Both the position numbers and the translations under genes were made by a program. From Umbelopsis ramanniana AG (Eukaryota; Mucoromycota; Umbelopsidomycetes; Umbelopsidales; Umbelopsidaceae), in assembly GCF_025399195.1 (NCBI RefSeq), contig NW_026252201.1:1-21937 (forward strand): 21,937 nucleotides of DNA. The letters run 5' to 3'. Below the pieces are notes generated by a model that was given only the letters and a program-made list of their open reading frames with translations, had not been told where the DNA came from and did no database searches. Positions 10,711-18,285 of the stretch are shown piece after piece; the first letter of the stretch is position 1; each line of letters starts with the position of its first letter.

Positions 10711-11824
10711 TCTCTTACGAGAACACCTCTCTCTCATTACTCATATTTCTGGTTATTTTCTTCGTAGTCGGAGATGTCTGACAATGAGTTGTAGAAGGAC
10801 TTGGAGACAGAGGAGTTGGGAAAAGGTAAGAGCTTTAAAGAGTCTGCTAAAAAAAAAAAAAAAAAATGGAGCTTGTAAGCTTTTGATGAAGCACTGATCT
10901 GTTTAAAATTTTCTTCTTCTCCCTTTCTCTTTGATATTTTACCCTTCCTTTTCTTTATTTTAACTTACGTACCACAATTCACATTCAACCTCAAGCCAGT
11001 CATCCATGCACGCCAATACAAGTCTCTCTGGATGGTTTATCGCAATGTATGTAAACATTAGGTTCTCAACACTGTCCTGCACCGACCACTGAACAGCGCC
11101 TGTTTCTCACCTATTCTTATAACTATACTCAATATTTTATGATTCCATCATCACTACAGATCATAGCAAGGCCTCACACAGTGCGTAGATGGAGAGATTT
11201 CAGGAAAAAATAGAGTGTTTTTTGGGTGAGTTACAAGCTATGTAAAGTTTTTTTTATGACAAAAACAAGTCCTCTCATGACTTGGAGACAAAATAAAAAG
11301 GGAATATAATTGGGAGCTGCTCGAGATCCGCTCCTGTCAAAGTAGAGTGAAGTATAAGGGTTTTATTACGAAAGTAACAAGAACTTGTCAAAGGAGTATC
11401 AGGTTTACTAATAAAATCGTGATAGAAGAGGGATTTGCTAAAACCACAATAGTCCGAAATATGTCTTCTGATAGCATTGCGCGTACAAATAGCCAATATT
11501 CCAAGAGTTTCGTTTGTTACACTTTACTTTAAGGCATGGAGCATGCAGCTGTCAATTTTTAGTGTATTAATATGCTGAGAAATGAAGAGAAAAAGTAGGA
11601 GAAAGGAAAATTTGTATTGTCAGTTTATGTTTCTAATAAGGCTTGCAAATGGCAGAAAATTGGTATCCATATGGTGTGTTTGTAAAACAGCTTATTGCTG
11701 TTGTATGCTGATCCTTGTTTTCCTATTTGGTAGAACTTTGTTATGGATATAATGCAGTCTCGCTCGAGACAGATGTTCTTGTGACCAACTTACTTTACGT
11801 GAACACAATCAACTGTATGTTTAT
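10711..11824. other. Gene-free interval
   Basis: No coding match, RNA gene or element was recognised. It holds an A18 run (10849-10866), a pyrimidine-rich stretch (about 10905-10965) and two copies of GACTTGGAGACA (about 10799 and 11279). The opposed open frames at 11275-11532 show no motif. The last about 100 bp lead into family copy C. Confidence 0.5.
10849..10866 (+). repeat. Poly(A) tract, 18 bp
   Basis: An uninterrupted run of 18 A lies about 140 bp past the 28S fragment. It could be the tail of a retroposed transcript or a simple repeat. I found no flanking target-site duplication, so the retroposon reading is weak. Confidence 0.6.
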
Positions 11825-12606
11825 TTTGAAGGTTCTCGAAAATGGAAGTTGAAGAAACGTGAAGAATTTTTTTAATGGATTTGCGCTCACATCAAATAAT
11901 GAGCATGCAACCCATTCATCTATGATGAACTCACTGAATTCAACATGGGAGCAACTGAATATCTTTACAAAAGATGAATCATATGAGATTTCGACGTACA
12001 AGTGCAACAAACTTCCAGTACTTCCATTAAACCTTAAAACATTTATCAACGAATTCAGCTTGACTGGCCAACAGCAAATACGCACCACTCTATGGACTTA
12101 AAGAGATTTTGACGCTAACTACAACAAAAAAGAGTCGTTTAATATGGACTGGATGCGTAATGTTATTCTTAGCATATTGGTGGAAATCAAATGCCGCCAA
12201 TTGACTCAAAATGATCGCGAGACATGGTACATTTCCTACATATGGAGTGCCTTTGATAGGTGCTTCAATGACCTTGATGAAGTTCAAGTCATCCGAGAAA
12301 AGTCTGCAAGCATAGCCTCTGGTGTTCGCAAAAATGAAAACCGCCTTGCAGCTTCGAAAAATTTCCATGTAGGAAGATATATTAGGGAAAAGAATAACAA
12401 ATTATTGCTGGAACGCGATCTGAAAATGCCAAAGATGATAGACCAATAGGAACAACTTTTCAAGTTCTGTGATGAGGATGAGTATACAACTAGAAGATTG
12501 GCAATAACCGGAATCTTGCATTTCGGTCTTCATGCAAAGCTGTTGTTAAAGAATTGCTCAGCAGAGTAAGCCTGCCGAGTTTTGCCAACTGCGGCATACA
12601 AAGCGA
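11825..12606 (+). pseudogene. Family copy C, body part
   Basis: Plus-strand frames align with the core of copy A. KWKLKKRE (about 11845-11870) corresponds to KWKLSTGK, and HATHSSMMNSLNSTWEQLNI (about 11905-11965) to the SFILDP block. WMRNVILSILVEIKC (about 12145-12195) and ETWYISYIWSAFDRCFNDLD (12220-12280) match the QDWIRR and WYMARIWTMIDRVF blocks. IREKSASIASGVRKNENR and KLLLERDLKMPKMI follow up to CRVLPT near 12606. Frameshifts and stops break the reading in several places. The E-Y-G-C-A-E-A-G segment is not recognisable here. Two introns present in A, inside this block, are absent. No zinc-finger exon was found upstream. The matching tail lies at 14335-14569, so this copy was probably split by later insertions. 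About 70% nucleotide similarity to copy D, by eye, over the middle block. Confidence 0.75.
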
Positions 12607-13435
12607 CAAGCGTCTACAGCATTATTTTCGTGATATATTTTATCGAAGCACTGCGTGGCGTTGCTTTTGTTGTTGCTACGGCGTATGTAAATATCCTGAG
12701 TGTTCGGACCCTTAAAAATCACCTTTTTTCTCTGCCTTGTCTCAGGGCTGGACATTGATGCGCGATCCAAACTGTTAACACTGATCCTTCCCAATAACCT
12801 GAGAAGCTGCAAATGTTCTCTGGAGGGCTAGCGAAACGCCTTGTCGTGGTTAAAGACCTTCCAGCGGTTAAAGAAGGTAATGATGTTTATGAGCATGACC
12901 TCGAGATGTTGTCGATCGTGTCGACTTATGCGTCTTTCATTTGGTGCTCACTACAGGACTATACCACTTCAATCTATTCTCCAAGTAAGCTAAGCTAAGC
13001 AACGCAACGCAACCTGGCTTGTAGCATGTCTACAGAACCAGCATTCAATAGCGACATGCGCTTCTACGCAGAGAAGCCGTCCTCGTTCTCAGGAGGAGTG
13101 ACGGAAAATTCTCTGTCCTGGCTCAAGACTTTTCAACGCCTGAGGAAACGCACGATGGCCCAGGACAACGAAATGTTATGGATTGTTTCGATGCATCTTA
13201 AAGCAGCGGACTGATAGTCAGCGCCCTTGGAACCATCTCGGTGCGATCCATGACGCTGTGCACAGGATTGGGACGAAAGACGAAAATTTGGTGACGAGTC
13301 GGCCCTATCGGATGTCCTGGAACGAACAAAAGCAGTCGAAGCTAGAGCTCGACCACCAGTTGTGGAGTGCTGGCCTAATCAGGCCGTCAGACGGTTTGGT
13401 CTTCCCCGGTGCAGTTCGGCAACAGGCTCTTTTGA
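12607..13435 (+). mobile_element. Ty3/gypsy LTR-retrotransposon fossil
   Basis: A gag-like start (MSTEPAFNSDMRFYAEKPSS at about 13026, followed by F-S-G-G and W-L) is followed closely by a reverse-transcriptase N-terminal motif set near 13250-13400 (H-R-I-G-T-K-D, RPYRMSWNEQ, GLIRPSDG). This order and these motifs are those of Ty3/gypsy elements. The stretch 12607-13015 before gag is non-coding and may contain LTR and leader DNA, but no second LTR is seen. The element is fragmentary, with several breaks, and is old. It sits between the body and the tail of family copy C. Confidence 0.68.
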
Positions 13436-13437
13436 TG

Positions 13438-13556
13438 TACTACAATATATGGAAGATGAAAGAAGCAGCATATCCGAAACTCAGTAAAATGGCGAGGAAA
13501 CATTTGGCTGTATGTGCGAGCTCAACCCCAAGCGAACTTTCTTTTTCGCTAGTGCC
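13438..13556 (+). mobile_element. hAT transposase fragment (copy 2), dimerisation domain
   Basis: The plus strand encodes YYNIWKMKEAAYPKLSKMAR, continuing KHLAVCASSTPS. This is the hAT C-terminal dimerisation motif and is nearly identical in DNA to the minus-strand sequence at about 370-490 of hAT copy 1. Similarity ends abruptly on both sides (about 13438 and 13556). This is a small, non-functional piece in the opposite orientation to copy 1. Confidence 0.85.
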
Positions 13557-13692
13557 ATAGGTCTCGCACTACAAATGACGAACTTGAACCTTACTGACGG
13601 CTATGTGACACGCAGTACGAAAGGAAAGCTCCTAGACATCCCTGCCACAGTTAATGAGTTTTCACATCTTTCTCAAATACCTTACTGTGGCA
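13557..13692 (+). pseudogene. Scrap of the C2H2/EYGC family (fragment F)
   Basis: The frame GLALQMTNLNLTDGYVTRST, continuing KGKLLDIPATVNEF, aligns with the SG-LSMELMVMDSPMGYCCRITRSKL-YSVPTS segment of copy A. The shared pattern is G-L-x-L/M then D-x3-G-Y-x-x-R-x-T-x-x-K-L, followed by I/V-P. Copy C already has its own version of this segment (CRVLPT near 12600), so this comes from a different member or subfamily. It directly follows the hAT fragment. The frame stays open to 13856, but I recognise nothing after about 13692. Homology is by eye and short. Confidence 0.5.
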
Positions 13693-13805
13693 AAGTCTAT
13701 CACTCCATGGTACCATTCGCAATCACTGATTTCCTCAACGACAACAAACCTAACTTTATGCAGTTTGGACTCCACACATTGATTCTAATCATGGATTACC
13801 AAGAC

Positions 13806-14334
13806 TGCAATGATGTCTCAATACGCTACGCTTCCAACAACAGAAGTCCCAACTAAAGACATGGATATCGTAGACGACGCTTCTGAAAACAATACCACGG
13901 TTGGAATACGTCCTCACAATACTAACAATATAAAAATATCCAGCTCACCCTCGACCTTGGAAAGCTGAACATCCTCCACAAACTCCCACTTACGCTGCTA
14001 TTGCCAACAAAGCTGCTACTTCCACTTCCACTAACCGGTCTAAGCAAAGTTATTCCTCCATAGCACAGAAACTGGTAGCCAACAAACCTGAGGCGAACGC
14101 TGAAGCAGCCCAAAGCGCTCTTGCTTTCTTCCATCAAAAACGTATGCCACACCAAAGCTCCACTGAACAACGTCTTGGCTTGCGACGCATATACGTCAAC
14201 GGAATACCTAGGACAAGCTATAAAGAACTTGAATCCCGATTATTCTCTCTCCACTTCATGTTAACCAAGATCGTTAACATCAGCTACATCGCACAGAATT
14301 GCGTCGAATTTGTCATCCAGGAGGATTATACCAC
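13806..14334 (+). mobile_element. LINE ORF1 fragment (Mucorales-type non-LTR retrotransposon)
   Basis: An ATG at 13810 opens a Thr/Asn-rich N-terminus (MMSQYATLPTTEVPTKDMDI). After a frame change near 13955 the reading continues with TPTYAAIANKAATSTSTNRS, SYSSIAQKLV and then RIYVNGIPRTSYKELESRLF (about 14174-14235), VNISYIAQNCVEFVIQEDY (about 14272-14328). I recall this order from ORF1 proteins of Mucorales LINEs: a low-complexity start, a Y-A-x-I-A box, then an RNA-binding-like domain with R-I-Y-V-x-G-I-x-R. Only the 5' part of the element is present; no zinc knuckles, endonuclease or reverse transcriptase follow. That is unusual, because LINE copies normally keep the 3' end. Similarity ends where the tail of family copy C begins. 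Confidence 0.65.
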
Positions 14335-14569
14335 AACGTTTCTTGTGCTTCTCAACGTTATACAGCTCACTTGGAAAGCCAAAGCAGTGATACGAGATAT
14401 CATAAAAGAAGTGGAATCATATGGTGGTAATAACGACGGTGAGCATGCTGATGTCGATGTGATGACAGCTAGACTTAGGACACCTTCGCCGGCGACACCA
14501 AATAAACGACGCCTATGTATACCTTCATGTGTTGCATCACCTTTGAAAAAGCAAAAGAGCCAGGCATGA
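14335..14569 (+). pseudogene. Family copy C, C-terminal tail, in frame with LINE ORF1
   Basis: The frame reads FLVLLNVIQLTWKAKAVIRD, then I-I-K-E-V-E and an acidic stretch, and ends with RTPSPATPNKR, PSCVASPLKKQKSQA and a stop at 14567-14569. Copy D has the same order at about 16030-16262 (FLSVLKVIELTWKAKVSIRD, RTPSPSQKR, SCVSSPAKKLKAT), and copy A ends with LLVLKVINEVE and TPTKRKQSST. It shares one uninterrupted open frame (14144-14569) with the LINE ORF1 piece, so a chimeric ORF exists; whether it is expressed is unknown. Confidence 0.75.
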
Positions 14570-14589
14570 CAAGACAGTCTTCGACGACA

Positions 14590-16262
14590 TATAAAATTGA
14601 ATCGCCTGAATTAGAAGTTGGCAAGGGTCAACGCGGATACCATATGCCTAAGAATCCTGAGGTGAGAAAAGGGGTTTTATGCTAAAAGAAATGTACATAT
14701 TAATAATAACGCGCGTCCAAAGGATGTCCATGTTGGAAAAGAGATTCAAGCATCAACGAAACTATATGGGTGCACTATTTGCCAAAATCAGTTTTCAATG
14801 ACTGAGGACCTAAAAGATCATTACCAACGCGAGCATACAGGTAGGATAAGAGAATCCATTTGATAACCTTCATTGCATAAATTTACGCTAACATTGGGTT
14901 ACAGGCGTTAGCGCCAAGCATACAAGAAAGGGGCCTTTGACAAGAACACAATAGCCAGTATGCTTTATTCGATGATACTCATAAGTGGATGTTGAAAAGT
15001 GGAAGGAAAGTGGAAGGAAAGTGGAAGACGTGTTACATGAATTTACCGTAGATCTACGCAGGAACATGTGGCGCATTCATTCATCATCAATCCATTGGAT
15101 CCAACATGGGAACAGCTGAATATCTTTACCAAAGAAGAACTAAATGAAATTTCCGCGTACCAATGTCAAAAACTTCGAACTTTGCAACTTCAATCTATCC
15201 AAGGAGAAACGTGAACAATTCCGGAGACAAGCATCTCCTCAAACAATAGAAGTCTTATACGGTATAGAGTCATTGAAGACAGCCAACATCGATACTGTGC
15301 AGCATGCGATCCGCATGGACAATTTAACAAATATCACCTACTACTACGATTTGGATTGTCGATTTCGAAAGCTGAAGATGAGCAATTACCAAGAAAAGCA
15401 AAAAGGTCTTGATGAAATATGTCGTCGGTTGACATAAGGGTCCATTGTCGCCTACGAAAAGAAGAAGTCATTTGATAAGGATTGGATTCAAAATGTAATC
15501 CATAGTATAATGATGGAAAATAAATGCTTCCAACTTTCCCAAAATCATTTAGAAGTATGGTATATCTCACATATTCGGAGTGTATTTGACAGATGGCTTG
15601 GGGACCTTGATGCAGTACATGTCATCAGAGGAGAATTTGCAAGCATTGCTTCTGCTCTTCGAAAGAACGAAAGCCGGCTGCTTGGCTTTTTTTTCTTTTT
15701 TTTTTTTTTTTTAAGCCGGGCTGCTTGCGGCTTCGACCACTGCAAATAAACGTCAAATTAAGGGTAATCGCGCTGATTTCCAGATTCGAAAACTACAAAA
15801 AGAGTACCCATGTGGTAAATAAGGGAAAAGCAATAACGGCGAGAAGGGTACAAAACCGTTATTGGAACGCGATCTGAAACTGACGAAGATGATGAAAGAT
15901 CAATTGCTGCAACTTTAGACAGCTGGAGTTTTGCATAGCGATCTTAGTACAATGCTGGCTACGGATTGCTCAGCTGGATATGTCTGTCGCGTTTTACCTA
16001 CTCGACTTACAAAATCCCGACTAACATCAAATCATTTCTAAGCGTTCTCAAGGTGATAGAGCTTACCTGGAAAGCCAAAGTATCAATCCGTGATATGATT
16101 AATGAAGTAGAATCTTATAATTTTGGCGATGACGACGAGCATCAGGAAGAAGTTGAAGTCATTACTACCAGGTTTCGCACACCTTCGCCATCACAAAAAC
16201 GATGTTTTTGCATTACATCTTGTGTTTCATCGCCAGCCAAGAAGCTAAAAGCGACTCCATGC
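14590..16262 (+). pseudogene. Family copy D: decayed near full-length relative
   Basis: Beginning about 20 bp after copy C, the order is that of copy A. A linker exon (about 14590-14661) is followed by a possible 61-bp intron (14662-14722). The second C2H2 finger (CTICQNQFSMTEDLKDHYQR-EH, about 14775-14838) comes next, then a 64-bp intron (14841-14904, branch GCTAAC) at the same position as in A. Then follow KWMLKSGRKVE (about 14984-15015), INPLDPTWEQLNIFTKEEL, WIQNVIHSIM, VWYISHIRSVFDRWLGDLD (about 15555-15610) and RGEFASIAS. GTKPLLERDLKLTKMMKDQL (about 15850-15910) corresponds to the GTKKL segment of A. CSAGYVCRVLPT and the SP-KK tail close the copy. The first finger exon was not found. Several frameshifts and stops and a poly(T) insertion break it. 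Two introns present in A at the MM/IAEF and VR/GESS junctions are absent. Confidence 0.75.
15671..15730 (-). repeat. Poly(T) insertion flanked by a 14-15 bp direct duplication
   Basis: A tract of 26 bases, all T except one C (15687-15712), is bordered by AAGCCGGCTGCTTG at 15671-15684 and AAGCCGGGCTGCTTG at 15713-15727. Family copy C has a single version of this segment at the equivalent place (about 12340-12360). The simplest reading is a retroposition event that left only a poly(A) tail, on the minus strand, plus its target-site duplication. Replication slippage is the alternative. Confidence 0.65.
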
Positions 16263-16599
16263 ATTTCTTTGATCTTTGAAGTCAGCAAGTCAATCAATAT
16301 ATATGTTGCATTAGTCGTAGGACGGTTTCATTTACATTTCTATGCCCCTATACACCATATAATTTGTCTTTGAAAATATACCTTGAAATACACGTGCCTT
16401 ATTTCTTTTTTGTAAGATGTTTATATGATCGCCGCGTACGGTATTCTTCATGGACCGTTGCATAAGGTTATGATAGTCATGTTAAAAAAGTTGGATGGAT
16501 TGATGTTGGTGTGAGGCTTTGTTAGATTCGACGATGTTATGTATGTGACATCGTTCCATGTTTGATGTGATATTTGCGACTTCATTTTATGATCGGCGT
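16263..16599. other. Gene-free interval
   Basis: This follows the tail of copy D. It contains a short hairpin (CGATGT at 16532 pairing with ACATCG ending at 16553) and no recognised gene. The right part may already be diverged hAT 3'-end sequence leading into the piece at 16600. Confidence 0.4.
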
Positions 16600-16806
16600 T
16601 GAACGACACTACGTTCTATGTTCGATCTAGTGTTTAGTTTGGTTATAACCAGATTTTATTTGGTTTGGTTTGGTTTGGTTCGCTTATATTACGATACGTT
16701 TGAAATCAAGAGAATGCTTTATTGCTATATGTCTTCATCTAGTAATCTTTTCATTGACCACAATAACATACATCTAGAAATAAGTCGGGCTTTAACCTAT
16801 TTACTA
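16600..16806 (-). mobile_element. hAT 3'-end fragment (copy 3)
   Basis: The plus-strand sequence from about 16600 to 16806 aligns with 175-345 of the window, in the same relative orientation. Shared blocks are TGTTCGAT..AGTGTTT, TCAAGAGAATGCT, ATGTCTTCA, TTGACCACAATAACATA and AACCTATTT. In copy 1 this region is the DNA after the dimerisation domain, so copy 3 is the 3' terminal part of a related element on the minus strand. A TTTGG microsatellite (about 16657-16680) has expanded inside it. Nothing coding remains. Confidence 0.75.
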
Positions 16807-16827
16807 GTTCAGTCCGGAGGACTGAAC
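16807..16827. repeat. Perfect 9-bp-arm palindrome at the end of hAT copy 3
   Basis: GTTCAGTCC, then GGA, then GGACTGAAC. The arms are perfect and start where similarity to hAT copy 1 stops. Confidence 0.75.
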
Positions 16828-17189
16828 GAACATGAGCCTAGAGAAGCTGCTTCAGTGTATATATGGCAAGGAAGAGCTACAGTCTTAAAACAAAATTTGT
16901 GATATTCTGCTTTTGTAGTCGTTGGTGACGATAGTGGTTATCAAACACCTCTGCAGATGACCAGTTTCCCGTTGATGACGTCGGACAATGGAGCTGTTGT
17001 GATGACGTCAGTAGTTCGGTAATGTCACTGGTTGATACTGTTATGAGTATCAACGGAAACGTTTTCTGTCAGTTGACTTGGGATTTACACGAGAGAAGAC
17101 TGTAGTTTGACGGTGTTTATGGAATGATACAAGGCACTATCCAATGGCCTGTGTAAACGCTCCAGTGATAAAGTACCAGTCAGAAATTA
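16828..17189. other. Gene-free interval with paired TGACGTC motifs and a hairpin
   Basis: TGACGTCG (16976-16983) and the perfect CRE palindrome TGACGTCA (17003-17010) lie 27 bp apart. A hairpin with 8-bp arms (TTGATACT at 17032-17039, AGTATCAA at 17046-17053) follows. No gene starts nearby on the plus strand. On the minus strand this is the downstream flank of the DIRS-like fossil and may contain its terminal DNA. Regulatory meaning is unproven. Confidence 0.4.
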
Positions 17190-18285
17190 GAACAACTCTT
17201 GTCTATTTTCGAAAGAAGCGGTTGGGCAAACTGATATACGTACTCGGAGTTTAGTCACGAGATTCCAGGTCTACAAACAACGAAATACAAATATTGAATT
17301 TTACAGACTAGATTACATCACAACAGAGCACCCTGGCTAAGGCCAGGTCAGACGCACCGGAGCGGACTGAGGGAATCGGTTTTATCGAAGTCGAGAGGCG
17401 CATCAAATTGCGAAGTCATGTAGAGATAGTGGTAGTTTTCAGGGGCCTAGTGGGATCCTTAGCATTGACCAGTAGCTTATTGGATTGTCGCTTGGGTGCC
17501 AATGGATGCGATTTTAAAGCCTTGAACGACCGGACTGGACATACTTTTTTGAAATTGTCATTACGGCGTATAGTAAGCGTTTTGACAATTCTTCGACCGG
17601 CACGAAGTTCTTTGGGTGCGACCACCTTGATAGCCAAATCACCGTGACTAGTAACTATGCAATTATGTAGACTGATGCATTCGAGATCCGAGGGACGTAG
17701 AAAGGTAGCCACGGCCAAAAGAAAAGCTGTTTTCAGTTCAGCCAATGGAGTTGAGGAAGCATAAGGTATTGGGTTCAGCAAAGCTTTCAGGTCTGTGGAG
17801 AGTCGGATTTGGTCCGGATCCTTGCGTAGGAGGCAAACTGCTGATCGGAAAATTTGCACTGCGCTAAAACTGTAAACAGCCACTAATGCTTCCGAAAGTA
17901 AGTTGGTCAGATCCGAGGACGTGAATGTGTAGGGGTTGATCTCATTCCTAGTTGTCACTGAAGAAAAAGATACTGGGCATGACGATAAGGTGATTTGGGC
18001 CCTGTTTGATGTACCACCGCTTGGATTAAGGACTGAATGGCGGATGGTGAATATCCTTGCCCTTCGAACCGCTTTCCTGATAGTTTCCAGACGGAAAGTT
18101 TCCAATCGGATTTGTCCATGGGTAAATGGCGGAATGGATAACATTTTCTGCGTTTTGAGGTCTAGGAGAAATGGAGGTTCTATCGCCATTGAGGTTAGCA
18201 GTGGGGACCAGAGCGCCGACGGCCAATGCGGTAGGTGTATTATTGCAACTTGGAAGGTCAATTGTTTTACTTTTGGGAGAACAAA
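17190..18285 (-). mobile_element. DIRS-like tyrosine-recombinase retroelement fossil (second unit)
   Basis: On the minus strand a short pol C-terminal piece (AIIHLPHWPSALWSPLL near 18225-18250) precedes a tyrosine-recombinase domain. Recognisable blocks are AFLLAVATFLRPSDLECISL (about 17680-17735), KELRAGRRIVKTLTIRRNDN (about 17550-17610) and CPVRSFKALK (about 17510-17540). Similarity to the recombinase C-terminus (PSVRSGASDLALAR near 17330-17370) reaches to roughly 17.2 kb. A pol end followed by a recombinase is the order in DIRS-like elements. The unit is partial, with a few breaks; the split direct or inverted terminal repeats of the group were not seen. It differs clearly in sequence from the neighbouring unit. 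Confidence 0.7.

Noticed and set aside
10496-10897. 133-codon plus-strand open frame with a poly-lysine end.
   Set aside because: It overlaps the 28S rRNA fragment and ends in the A18 run; there are no protein motifs.
14144-14569. Treating this frame as an ordinary single host gene.
   Set aside because: Its halves match two different things (LINE ORF1 and the tail of copy C), and the tail recurs in copies A and D without the LINE part.
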